Shown piece after piece: positions 12,289 through 23,887 of a stretch of DNA of 64,000 bases. The stretch spans positions 1,452,623 to 1,516,622 of the forward strand of contig NW_006920411.1 in assembly GCF_000344685.1 (NCBI RefSeq). Reading direction: 5' to 3'. Each line of letters opens with the position of its first letter. The first letter of the stretch is position 1. Origin of the DNA: Gloeophyllum trabeum ATCC 11539 (lineage: Eukaryota > Basidiomycota > Agaricomycetes > Gloeophyllales > Gloeophyllaceae). The translations under genes and the position numbers were made by a program. The notes beneath the pieces were generated by a model. That model searched no databases. It had not been told where the DNA came from and was given only the letters and a program-made list of their open reading frames with translations.

Positions 12289-15281
12289 TCATGCTGACGG
12301 TTCTGACTTGACAGGGTCCACTTCATGCTCAGACTCGCTGTGAGCGGATTCGACAGAAGGGGTCATTCCTAAATCTTGGGGGGCGAAGGCAGCGACATCA
12401 AATGAGTTCGTAGAACCGTAGTCGGCGAACGACAGCCCCGGCTGGTGCACGGCAGGCATACCGTCGTCGTGAGGTGTGGAGGCGTCCAAGTAGGACAAGG
12501 AACCATAAGCATCAGAACCGAACGCCGTTGACGACGGATCCAGTGTCCCAGCGGGAAATGGATCCTGCTGCAAGGCGGCGAGCATGCTCGAGGTCGTGGG
12601 CGTAATAACATGATGAGTCGGTCGGACGTCGAGGCTGGAACCAAAGCTCTCCTGACCCGCCATAGGGGAGAGGGAGAAGTATGGTTGCTGCATAACTGGC
12701 TCGACCGATGCTGCCACAGAGTTCGTGGACAGGGCGACACTCCTGAGCACGTTCACGCTGATCCAGTCACTGCAGAGAAAACATCAAGACCACGGGGACA
12801 GACGACGAGAGAACCTAGACGCACTCAAGGAATAGCTTCAAGATTTGGAATGCCCCAAATGAAGGATCGCTACGGATAGTCTAGCATACGAAATCAATAT
12901 CTGCTGGACGATCCGCGTATAGGCCGACTCACCAAATCCCTCATGACTTGGCTTGTTACGTAGCCCCAACGGATGAGAACACTTCTTGAGCTCATGGTGC
13001 TCCTGTCATCAGAACTGCTGACACGCCCAGAGCCCATCAATCTTTCGCAGCATTTATCAGCCCATGCCATAACGTCCCGCACAGGCTCCTGACTCTTGGA
13101 TAAGGAGTCCATCACGGCGACGAACTCAACCTCCAATAATTGGACAAGGTCTTCATGGCGGCAGTTACACACCAGCGCCGATTGGTTGCGTACGGACTCG
13201 AAATCAATCTTCTGCCACGAGCGACGCATCTCGTTCAACTGTTTCTGATTAGTGAGAACAGTGTTCAGAGCTTGAGTAACTTGATAGATATCAAGGAACC
13301 GCACTATAAGAGCCAGATCAGCACCATCTTCATAGACAGAGAGGGACATCAGGAACTGACAGACTAGGTGACCAAAGCGCGCGCCTAACTCCACCTTTGG
13401 CTCAACAAATGTGTTACCGTATCCCTCGAGGGCGACAAGTAGGATCTTCTCCATCTTGTCAGCGAGCTGACGAAGACTGGTCAAAGAAGTCGTCGGTATA
13501 GGGGACAACATTTGCGAACGGAGTATCTCCAGGATTTCCTACAAGACCATGATCAGCCCTCGATCTCATATCAATACTTGTATGAATGTCAGACTACTCA
13601 CATCATACACGATGGCATCAGCCTTTGCCATCAGCCCAGCAACAGCCGGAGCGTGGACAACCTCCCGATGGTTACCCGTCAGGCTTGACCAGAACGATCG
13701 CAGATGCATCTCGAACTGATCAAATCTGAACGATCGGACGCACTCCAGAAGTGAATCCAGATGATCTTGGAACCACACCCAGACTTCACGCGCAGCAACA
13801 CCTTGAGGGGAAGTCGAGTTTGAACCGACCGCTTCCTCAATGGAAGGGAAATGAGGCATGTGCCGAACAGAAATGGGCTGCTGCGTCGCCAGATAAGAAG
13901 AGGGCGCTACGGTGCTGCCAGCAGGAGGCGAGTGTGATAGACGATTGACGTCGCCCTGGGCATGTCGACGGATAGCCGGGAAAGTGGAGGACGCGGGCCT
14001 TTGCGACGCTTGCGCCTGAGCCAGCAAGTTGTTGACCGTAGGGGTCTTCTCCGTGCTGATATCCTCGGGATACTGCGAAGGCTCCTTCAAACTGAGGTTC
14101 AAGGAATTCCGTTTAGACGCCCGAGCCGAGGCTGGTGGCTCGGACTCGTCATCATCATCTTCGTCCGACCTCTCCTCGCTCTTGTGAGATGAGTGCTCGT
14201 TCGCCAGCCTTGCAGCATTGATAGACGACTGCGCCGCGTTATTATTTGACTTGCGCACAAAGTCTTGCAAGAATTCGGCTTCTGCCGAGGTGGCCGGGCG
14301 TATCCCGCAATCTGGCCGAAGTATTGGAAGGCGCGTCTTAACAATTGAAAGAGATGCTTACAGTGATATTTACTGTTCCCTCTGACCCCTAACCGGCGCG
14401 TTTTAATTGTCGGGAAGCAAAGCCTGATAGCTTTGCCAAGTGTCGCAGTGTTGATGTGAGGTATCCCGTATTGGTCGCAGACCCTTTGATAAGAACAGTA
14501 CAGCCCTTGACGCGGTACGTTGCCGTCTGGGTACGGCGCATAGTTGGCAGTGAGCCTGTACAAGAGTGAATCCGCGATGATCGAGATAAGATAGGGGCGC
14601 CACGTACCAAGCCTGCACAAAAATCTGCTTTGCCCTGTCTGAAGCGCTCGTCGTGGTGGCAGCACGGACATTGGCCGCCAGCTTCTCTAATGCATGGTCA
14701 GGGCTGATCGTCATCCTGCCCAGCGCGCCTGCGGTGCTCATCGTCTCTGGACTCGCGTGCGATACTGCTGCTCCGCCGTAGATGGAGTTGTAGTCGGCAG
14801 CCGAAGAGCCGAGGAACATAGAAAGGTCCTCGGTCTCGCTCGAGGACGAGTGCACGCTCTCGGTGTCACGCGGGTATGGCGAGGGCCTGACGAGCCCCCT
14901 GATGTGCGTGGGACGAAGAGGGCCCTTGAGCGCGGGGTTGGTGATGTTGTGATTAGGGGGGGAATCGCCGGGGGAGGCCAAGTCGGTCGAGGAGAGCGAG
15001 TACGCAGAAGAAAAGGAGGCGCCGGAGGAGTGGCGGGCGCGCTCGGTGGGGAGGGAGTGGGGGCGGCCAAGCGGGTGATAGGATGCGCGATAGAGGTCTT
15101 CGGCGGTGGGCGGTATGATCCCCGAGGTTCGCAGCACGCCCCCCTGAGAAGACTGAGGGCGCGAGCCCGGGTTGTGCGACGAGGACGAGGAGAAGGAGTT
15201 GGAGCGCGAGTGGGCAGGGTGGGCGGGCAGGAAGTCGATAGGCATGTTAGCAGCCATCATCTGCATGTTTACAGCGGCCAT
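12289..15281 (-). CDS. RFX-family DNA-binding transcription factor
   Basis: Six exons read right to left (15281-14608, 14555-14362, 14311-13602, 13538-12933, 12880-12825, 12769-12289), 906 residues. A Ser/Pro-rich N-terminus precedes a complete RFX winged-helix domain at about 225-300. The domain contains WLTANYAPYPDGNVPRQGLY, the recognition helix region ATLGKAIRLCFPTIKTRRLG, and GNSKYHYCGIRP. Its RGNSKYHYxG end is diagnostic. Downstream are an acidic Ser-rich linker, the extended RFX dimerisation region (VWFQDHLDSLLECVRSF onward) and a SFGAFQILKLFLDDWISV block on a 56-nt exon. Fungal relatives are Crt1 (repressor of DNA-damage genes) and Sak1; which role applies here cannot be read from sequence. 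Donor and acceptor positions all join in frame. Confidence 0.92.
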
Positions 15282-15760
15282 GTAGAAAATTCAAGTAACG
15301 AGTGTGGGATACAAAAAGGCGGGCCAGCCGACGACGAAGAATGCGACGGAAAACGAAGGCTAGCAAGAGAAAGAGAAAAGGCTGCCAGCCAGTAGCGAAA
15401 GGGCAGTGCAGATGATGGTCCTGATGAAACCGCAATACACACCACTCTAGCGCGAGAAAAGGCGGAAAAATGAACAGCTCTCGGGGCAAAGGGGTATATA
15501 CGAGAGCAAGCAGGTGGAAGACGAACGGTATGCGCTATCGCCTGCGTTGGCAGCCCAGATCTACGGGGGCTCGGTGGTCAAGGCAACGTACCGCTATAGT
15601 GGGCGATTTTCAAGAAAGGTGTTGCGCTTATTTGTACGCCCTTCTTATGACCCTGTCTGGGCCGCCGGTCTCCCCCTTTGATCCGGCTCTGCAGCCTCTG
15701 CCTTTCCAGGCCCGACATATCACCAGCTGTACGGTACGTCTGATCTGTCCTACAGCCTCC
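15282..15760. promoter_or_regulatory. RFX promoter region and downstream flank of PPN1
   Basis: Both neighbours are on the minus strand, so this is the RFX upstream region next to the 3' end of the endopolyphosphatase gene. GTATATAC lies about 210 bases upstream of the RFX ATG and could serve as a TATA element. No gene seen. Confidence 0.35.
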
Positions 15761-18377
15761 TTACCCCTCGCGGCCCCCCTGGTACATGTACTTTCTAAAC
15801 CGCTTCCGCAGCTTCTCCTCTTTCTTCGGACGCGCCAGCCTCTGCGCCAACTCCACCCACGACGGTATCGTCAAATCGCGCATCTGATACGGTGCGAATT
15901 TGCTCTCCGTGATCGTGCTATTGCGCAGTGATCGCGGCAGGTGATGCAGGGGGATGGGATATTTAAACTTGCCCGGGGCCACCGCGTCTGCTGGCGGATG
16001 CAGCGCGTCCACGGGGAACGTCATGTACTCCAGCTTGAACCCGGGCTTTCGTATTTTGCTGGACGAGTTTAGTCGCTTCCTGCGAATATTATACTGCAGC
16101 TCCGTCAGCAAGCTGCCGGCAACTACACGGCGCCCTCACACGCACCTGTGCATAACCTAGAGGAGCCCACAAAGCGTTTGTCCGTGATGGCGCATCAGCA
16201 TCGGAGTGCCACGGTTTGTGCGGCTGGCACCACCAGGTGTCCTGGTACGCTGAGCCTTTTCTGCACGCCTTCTTCCTATCCATGGTAGGTCCGCGATAGT
16301 GACCCTTTCTTTGAGAGTCCAGGTATTTCTTAGGCCCTCCCGTAATGTTGTAAGTGAAGATGCGGAACGAAGGCAAATACGGGTTCGGAACGACGGAAGG
16401 TGAAATGTTCACGACTGCATATTCATCATAGTCGATCTTCTTGGACTTTGGAAGGTCGGAGAAGTCCTCAATGAGTTCCTTGTACAGCCTGTTTTTCTTT
16501 TTCAGAACGCTGATAGGTGAGCTCCGGTTGGCAGAGCCCTGCACATCCTCCGCTGGGATCTCCAGATCTCGCGCTTCGATAAGCGTGAACTAGGGCAGTG
16601 CCGTCAGACCTGGGATTCAGCAACACCCGGCCATGCCACATACATGGTCCACGTTCATGTGCTGAAGCGGATGAGTTAGATCGGAGCGACAGGTATATCG
16701 CCGCACTCACCCCGAACAGGTGGCCCAGTATCGTATCTTGATACCGCAATGACATTTCGGCATAACGAACATACTATGTCCGCATCCCGTCAGCGCGTCA
16801 GTGATTCCGGCGGCAAAGCACGGTGCAGCGTCACTGCAGACTCACACACTCCGGAAAGTAATTCCCCGGGGAAGGGGGTACGTGTCCCTGCATGTCAAGG
16901 AACGCAAGCTCGTGTGACCACAATTACACAGGGAATCAGAGATGTATACGTACCGACATCCACACCTAATTCACGTGCCGCATATGGCGTTTGAGTTTTC
17001 TCCAGTACCCCGCTCTACAACACGACGTACCTTCATACCCCTGCGCCGGTACGCGTCCAGCTGGACATCCAGCCAATCCAGCTGCAAGTTGCCAGGATCA
17101 TCTCTATCCTTAAACTCACAGCCTCCCACAGCTAATAATAAGCTCTGGGCATCAGTCGGAATTAAACGCTGTGACGGGCCCTTCCTCACCCTTGTTCCGC
17201 TCGTAAAAGTACATCGTGTTTAGACTGACCACAGCTATTTCATTCGGGATCACCTCAGTGGAGAAATACGCTCCTCGTTGAAAGACTTGCAAAGAAGGAA
17301 ATGGTATAAATGCTTTCCAGATGCTGCGCCCATCGTCAGAGGAGATCCTAGGGTCGATGATAGGCAATCAGCTTACGAGGAGAACTCATGCGTGATATCA
17401 TTGGGGCCTAGAACAGCCGTCGTCAGGGAAGGAGATAGGGTTACCCGTCAATAACAAACCTGGCATCAGTATATTCTGCAAATTGGCAAGATTCGTCAGA
17501 TGAAATAATTGTAACCGAGAAGACGGGGATTACATGCGCTACAGACGTGGACAGATGAGCGCGCAGAATTTACGAATGAATGGAAGGAGCTTACGCCATA
17601 CATCGTTATTCCCTGAGCACCGAGGGGCCAGCAGTTTGTCAGCTGGGAGATACTGTGACGAATAGCGACGTACCTAGACTTGGTACCACGGGAATACCCT
17701 TGCTCAGAAATACCTCGTGCATCTTGTTAGCAAGGACCCGATTCAGATGATAAATCTCGTCGGGCGTCCGAGGTAGCTTGCGATCGTTATCATGTCTATC
17801 AAACACTTCAGTATCTAGTGGATTAGGACAGCCTGCAAGCGGTAGCAGTCACCTGGCATTATCACCCGTCCCTGCACTACATCATGAGCGAACAATATTG
17901 AACTTCGTAGAAGAGTCACGAACATATGACGAAGTCGATGTCTGACGTCCACTTCTTATCCAGATAGTCAAGGGTGAAATTGGTCAGGGTGAACGGTGAA
18001 TCACAATCGCTGTATAGCGCATGTGCGTTCATAAGGGATGCGAGCGCGCAAAGGAGTGTTCGAACCTAAATGGCGTCCCGTAATAGCCAGCGCGAGTCTT
18101 GTCCTTCTTCGGTTTCTTCCTATGGCACGCAGACTTTTCCGAGGCCCCAGGACGATAGTATGGGTCTGGATGCATATCCGTGATGTGCAGGAATCGCCCT
18201 TGCAGCTTCCGCTTAGCATACTCTGTGGGTCGCGTGAGCCATCGCAAGATTGTCTGCTATACATCGGAAAGACTCACGAGTTGATGGTATATCCAGAGGC
18301 ACCTGAGCTGGTGCTGCGTAGAGTTCGTTGAAGACCAGGGCCAATACCAAGGCTTTGAGAGCCATCTTCGACATCAT
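15761..18377 (-). CDS. PPN1: endopolyphosphatase (vacuolar, calcineurin-like metallophosphoesterase), 17 exons
   Basis: Spliced from 17 exons into 568 residues. It starts with a signal-peptide-like segment (ALKALVLALVFNELYAAP). The metallophosphoesterase blocks follow in order: GRFLHITDMHPDP (metal D and H), DFVIWTGDNAR, PVVPSLGNNDVWPHN, AFIPFPSLQVFQRGAYF, a VWMSGHVPPSPGNYFPEC block (metal H) and GHLFGHMNVDH. The C-terminal part has LWAPLGYAQ, LEYMTFPVD and LPRSLRN, as in fungal Ppn1. By family knowledge it cleaves long inorganic polyphosphate in the vacuole. Exons are 18377-18278, 18222-18066, 18009-17924, 17871-17853, 17795-17674, 17612-17595, 17538-17534, 17475-17460, 17407-17377, 17323-17190, 17131-17031, 16965-16954, 16887-16846, 16773-16711, 16661-16644, 16589-16146, 16099-15761. 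Six of these exons are under 20 nt, one only 5 nt. Confidence 0.92.
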
Positions 18378-18913
18378 GGTCAAGGACTAGAGGAAAGTAG
18401 GACAGGCAGACATAGAGCAGACATTAATAGCTGCGCAAGACGAGGCTTCGGTGCTGAAGCGGCTGGTTATGGCTACCAGCGGGTACTGTCTCAGTGTATG
18501 GGATTTTGGTGACACCGAATCATGTTCAGCGGCCTCGCACGTTCGTTGCAAGGAATGGGATGGACACCGATGCGGTGCACCTCGGCTTTCGCCGAGCCCT
18601 TCTAAGAAGGCGGCCTCGCCTCGGAACCTTTGCGCATCTTGGACTACTGCACTTACTCAGGCTGCTCTCAGCGACAGGCAACGGACGATGCACCCGCGTG
18701 TATACTCTGATGCATACGATAATAAAGATAAGGATGCTACAGCTAACGTACATGTATTACAGCGAGGGAGTGCCATACTCCGATCTGGAGTATTGCTGGT
18801 GTTGATACAGCTGAACGGTGCAGACACGACAAAGACAACAACGAAGGAGGTGGACGACAGAGGAGACGAAGAACAATGCAATAAATATCTGAATGGATGC
18901 CGACGAATGCAGT
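18378..18913. other. intergenic: PPN1 upstream region and 3' flank of the unknown minus gene
   Basis: 536 bases between two minus-strand genes. It must carry the PPN1 promoter. Overlapping short frames on both strands (for example 18451-18927 plus) have no recognisable content. Nothing else seen. Confidence 0.35.
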
Positions 18914-19513
18914 TTACTTCGTTCTGATCGGTCGGGGAGACGAATGATCAATACTGTTGATCACAGAATCCGAAGGCCTCGAATGCAGGCGCAGGAGTGT
19001 CTCCGTGTTATCGCCCGCATCAAGCACGTTAGCTATTGACCTTTCAGCCAGGTGGCAGATCTAACAAATTTAGCCTTGGTAAGCAGTAGGTCTACTTCCC
19101 AGACGAACGCATATGACGTACCCTGCTGTATCCTCCTGATTCCAGGGGTGACCGCGCTCTGGCAATTGTATTGTGAATAGCATCGTAGGAATATCTCCTT
19201 CTGTGAAGTTCGTGAGTCATATGCCCCCGAAGCTCAAGCGCGCCAGAAACTCACAATATTCTCTCGAGCTCGGACCTCGAGCGCGGGAGAAGGAAAAGGT
19301 CCGCTCCGGTGAGATAACGACTCAGAGCAGAGTAGGACGCGCATCCAGCGATGAGGGTCTCGTCGAGAGACGGGTGGTCAGTGTCCCAGTTGAACCAATT
19401 CTCGCTGTATGACGGTGAGTTGCTGTGACTCGACCGAAGCAAAGCTGTGGCACGTACGTCAAGTGGTTGTGAGCGAGGGCCTCGGGCGTGTGGGGAGCAA
19501 GGAAGCGATCCAT
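18914..19513 (-). CDS. small protein of unknown function (143 residues)
   Basis: Four exons joined by clean GT-AG introns of 53-61 nt (19513-19458, 19404-19255, 19200-19122, 19060-18914). It starts MDRFLAPHTPEALAHNHLTE and continues with NWFNWDTDHPSLDETLIAGC, a hydrophobic-aromatic helix (YSALSRYLTGADLFLLP), a basic helix (ELERILRRYSYDAIHNTIAR) and a polar tail (LLRLHSRPSDSVINSIDHSS). I do not recognise a family. The consistent phase over three introns and the even codon use support a real gene. The last acceptor is uncertain: an alternative AG 14 nt upstream gives a shorter end (AKFVRSATWLKGQ). Confidence 0.5.
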
Positions 19514-20300
19514 TGCAGACTACGAGCGACAGGCAATTGGTTGAGTGGGCGGCTTTAAGAGATTGTGGTGGTACGGGGTAGAGGTGGGTAGCGGTGCTTG
19601 ATCTTATACGGTGCGACACCTTATATGCGAAACTGACGTAGACGTGGGGGGGAAGATGATCGCAGCCAGAAACAGGTAAAGCGGTGAGAGCACAGGTGTT
19701 CCAGGTGAGTTCAAGCAAATGAAGGAACGGGACAAAACAGTGGACGGTTATAAAGCCACAGACCCTTTATAGCAGGTGGCGGGACAGCTCAAAAAGATTC
19801 GCACGTGCGTGCCACCGCAAATCTGCGGCCGGTTCAGATTTCGCGCTCGCGTTGACTCATCGGCTCTGTATCGGCTATCCTGAGTGGCTGAGTTGCCCTC
19901 TTCCTGCAGCTTCCTCTTCGCGACCTCGATGCTGGGCGTCGGTCTTGTCCTCTGCTGTCATGTAAACAAGGGCTGCTGCGCGCCCCAAGCATGCTTGGCT
20001 GTACAGAAACGATTTTCTCGCATTTTATCTTCATTTCTGCAACGTACGATGCGTGTTCGGCGTGGTTAGCAAGCCAATCTATTGATATCCACGTGCTAAG
20101 GGCGACACTGAGAGTCTGAAGCGCTGCGAGTGGTTTGCTCGGTCTCATTCTTGTGGAGGTCTCGTAAGGCTAGCCGTTTGAGGAACACGCCATTCCGATT
20201 GTCTGGGTTTGTCTTCGCGCGGACCCACTGTCCTGTGAGAAACGCCACTCAACGTCCTATAGGAGCTCTCGGCCTTTGCAACCACATCTTCCTTCTCCTA
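19514..20300. promoter_or_regulatory. divergent promoter region between the unknown minus gene and acetoacetyl-CoA synthetase
   Basis: 787 bases between head-to-head genes. It contains GGTTATAAAGCC at about 19746 and CCCTTTATAG at about 19763, both possible TATA elements, and a purine-rich strand near 19620-19660. An open frame on the minus strand (to 19718) is a read-through of the first intron and is not supported as coding. Confidence 0.35.
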
Positions 20301-23300
20301 ATGATGACTAGCGCTGGGCAATCTCCATCTCATGAGATTGATAATCAGGGTCTGTTGTATAAGCCCGAGCGTCCACAGGAGACTCGCACGTTCCAACTGC
20401 TGAAGCTGGTCAATCGCAAGTACGCACTGCAATTGGAGTCTTACCATGATTTGTATCGCTGGTCTGTGGCCCACATCGACGAATTCTGGAGTACTGTATG
20501 GGACGAGACGGAGATCATTGGCCACAAGGGCGCCCATGTAGTCGACAACTCCGCTTTACCGGCGACAAACCCTCCGTGGTTCGTGGAGGCAAAGTTGAAT
20601 TGGGCAGAGAACGTGCTGCGCTCTCGGTCTGCGGATAAGATAGCGCTCGTCCAGGCAAGTGAGTATCTCGCTCGCATTAATGCCGTCAAAGGCCGTCATC
20701 CAAAGTTACTTTGGACTCTAGCGGAACCGACCTCTTCTGCTCCGGACCCTCTGCTTCGAACCGTGACGTATGCTGGACTCTACTCTCTTGTCGCCGATCT
20801 TGTGTCCGCACTCCTTTCGCTCGGTCTAAAGGCAGGCGATCGCGTCGCGGCTTATTCTTCCAACTGTATAGTGCGTTTCATGACCCCACTAGCAGTTGAT
20901 TGTCTCAGCCTTGTCTCTTTCAATTCAATCTCTGATTGTTGATTATCATGACCGCCTGTAAGAGACAGTGCGGAGATACATCAACTGGGTCTGTGTATGG
21001 CTCTACTCACGGAGCGACGCTATTGAATACAGGAGAATGTAGCAGCTTGCCTGGCGGCCACTGCCATTGGTCCGTCTTGCACGTTTGTTATGAGCATATA
21101 CACACTCTATAACGGTCCTAGGTTGCATCTGGGTCAGTGCGGCCGCGGACTTCGGTGCAGAAGGCGTTTACGAAAGGTTCGCTCCGCCTGTCTCATCTGT
21201 GGCACGATGTAAATGTCTCCCAGATTTGAGCAAGTACGGCCGACTGTTATATTTTCTGTCGACGGAGTCGTGTAAGCCCTCTATTTTAACTCGTCAGCAT
21301 CGCAAGACCAAAGGGAGGTGCAGTTACAATGGCAAAGTACACCCACACGTGCCCAAGTTCTCCTCACTCCTGTCAAGCTTACGGTCCGAGGGTATCTCCC
21401 CGAAAGTGGTCGTAGTGAATGCTATCACCACTCAAGGAGATCGGACGGGCTGGCAAGGCGACTGGATCAGCTGGAGTAACTTCGTAAATGAAGGGAAGAT
21501 GAAGAAGCTAGGAAGAGATAAGGGCGGCGAGATTGAATGGAGCCGTCAGAAGTTCGACTGGCCTCTGTGGATCCTGTTCAGCTCTGGGACAACCGGTGCG
21601 GATCTTCATTGAGGCATTTTCATTGACTCGACAGGTTATTTAACCGGTGAATAGGACGGCCTAAGTGAGTGCTCTAAAAATGTTACCTTTTGGCTTTAAT
21701 GTCAGGCATGATGTAGGCCTATAGTGCACCGTGCAGGCGGTTTGCTTCTGCAAGCCAAGAAGGAGCTCATGATCTGCGCCGATCTCAAGCCTGAAGACGT
21801 GTTTTTCTATTATACGACCACGTTCGTTACATTCCTTACGATGCTCTCCTGATATTGATCAGGATACAGTGGATGGATGATGTGGAACTTCTTGGTGGCG
21901 GGCCTCACTGTAGGGTGTACGCTAGTCCTGTACGACGGCAGTCCGCTCAAGGACCCATCCTATCTTTGGCGGCTCACCGATGACCTGGGCATAACGATCT
22001 TTGGCACGAGTGCTAAATATCTCGACCAGTTGTCTGTAAGCGATTTCCTTCTTCGAGTTCTCTATTTCCGTCTCCGATCACCCCGCGCTTCCGAGGAGTA
22101 ATGCTGACTAGCTGCGCGGACCTAGAAAGTCTACAGGCCTCGAGAACACCACAGACTAGACTCTCTCCGCCACATATACTCCACCGGCTCGCCACTGTCA
22201 CCGCCACTCTTTGACTTTGTCTATCAAAGCATCAAGAACGATGTTCTTTTGGGATCCATCACAGGCAAGTGGTGCTTTATGCGGCACCAACAATGTATGA
22301 ATGTCAGGTACAGGCGGAACCGACATATGTTCCTTGTTCGCCGGCATGTGTACCGCGCTGCCCGTGTACCGCGGAGAGATCCAGTGTCGTATGCTCGGGA
22401 TGGCGATTGAGGCGTTCACTCCTACGGGAATCCGCGCAGGTCCAGACGAAGCGGGGGATCTGGTTTGTGTAAAGCCCTTCCCGTGCATGCCGATCGGCTT
22501 TTGGCCACTACCTGGCTTTGGGAAGGAAGACGCCGTGCAAGCAGCTAAAGATAGGTACCAGCAAGCTTACTTCTCCGTGTTCCCAGGCATTTGGTGTAAG
22601 TGTCTTGTCATCCCATGGATGTGACCACACGGTTTACTGTATGGGTCCACAGACCATGGGGACCACGCTGTAATTACACGCTCAAAGCTGGGGAATGCAG
22701 GAGGCCTGATCATGCTGGGTCGAAGTGATGGTGTTCTGTGAGTGTTTTCCGTACAGTTGAAGTCCAGACGAGGCTTCCTAACTGCCGTCAGAAACCCCGG
22801 AGGCGTTCGATTTGGATCAGCTGAGTTGTACGATGTGTTGGACATGTGTTTCTCAGGCTCCACGAGTCACCCAACGGGAACTATAATTGACTACCTCGCA
22901 GTCGGGCAATCGCTGGAAGGTGGGGCAGACGAAAGGGTAGTATTATTCATCAAGTTAATGGAAGGGGAGCGGATGTCTGCGGAGTTGGAGAGGAAAATTA
23001 AGGAGGAGATACGGGTGCGGAGAACAGCCCGCCATGTCCCGAGTCGCGTAAGTTAAGCCTTGTGGCTGTCCCATCAGCTCCGCAACGTTTCTTGACATTA
23101 CTTGAAGATCATTCAGGTGACCGATATCCCGTATACGCTGAATGGAAAACGAGTAGAAGTCCCGGTCAAGAAGGTAAACTGACCGAGCATTTTTCCTTCC
23201 GCAGCCACTGAATATGCATACACAGATCATAAACGGGGCGCCGATATCGAGCATTAATCCCGCAACTCTGCGCAACCCGGAGTGTCTGGACGAGTATGTT

Positions 23301-23333
23301 CGCATCGGACAGCAGTTGCGAGACGAGGTGTGA
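20301..23333 (+). CDS. AACS: acetoacetyl-CoA synthetase (AMP-forming)
   Basis: Fifteen exons give 713 residues, the usual length for the family. The N-terminal block has WFVEAKLNWAENVL; the first nucleotide-binding area has AIGCIWVSAAADFGAEGV. The AMP-binding loop is SSGTTGRPKPIVHRAGG (about 302). Later blocks are GWMMWNF, YSTGSPLSPPLFDFVY, GGTDICSLF and ITRSKLGNAGGLIMLGRSDG. The catalytic lysine end is TDIPYTLNGKRVEVPVKK. It activates acetoacetate to acetoacetyl-CoA with ATP in the cytosol, feeding sterol and fatty acid synthesis. Oddities: the loop is split by a 10-nt exon at 21655-21664; the intron 22265-22307 starts with GC (GCAAGT); intron 20871-21032 is long (162 nt). All phases join. 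The start is ATG 20301, with a second ATG directly after it. Confidence 0.93.
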
Positions 23334-23887
23334 GCTTGTAGCATCCTGTACGAGCTCTGTTAGGCACGGAATGTGACATGAGGGTGTGACCGGTGACCGG
23401 AACTGGGCCGACGCGTGCCGGCTGATCGGAATGGGAGATCTGAAGATAGAGCGCGGGATCTTTCTCCGCTTCTTTCCAAATATGAGCCACATCTGGTGGG
23501 ACAACGCCTCGAGGCAGCCCTAGCAGACTCCAAATGGAACGACAATGCAAATGCAGAAAAACTTTCTGGCGGTGCAAGAGGCTTGTGCCGACCTGAAAAA
23601 CGGGGGTGCGAGCTTCTTTTCATTCCGGGACACCCTTGGTCTTGACCGCCATCCCCTGCGCACAGCTCGCGACACCACGGGACGACGCGCCTTGCGCCTC
23701 GCAGCCTTGAGACGATCAGCACGCCTTTGCATCGTTTTTGCTTGTCAACTGGCCCCTTATGAAGCCCGCAAATTCGACGCCGAGGCGACACCATTCGCAG
23801 CATCATTCTCATCGCCGTGCGACAAGTCGTTCTCGTCCCGCTGCTCCCGCTAGACGGCCTTCAGCGATTCAAAGATTCCTGAGGAAG
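23334..23887. other. intergenic between AACS and the first membrane-protein gene
   Basis: 554 bases. Both strands are open in several frames because of composition (for example 23360-23812 minus, 23545-23853 plus), but none shows a domain. It must include the promoter of the gene at 23888. Confidence 0.35.

Noticed and set aside
14694..15395. 233-codon plus-strand open frame opposite the RFX gene
   Set aside because: It is the antisense of the Ser/Pro-rich first RFX exon; its Arg/Gly/Val-rich translation is typical of an antisense shadow.
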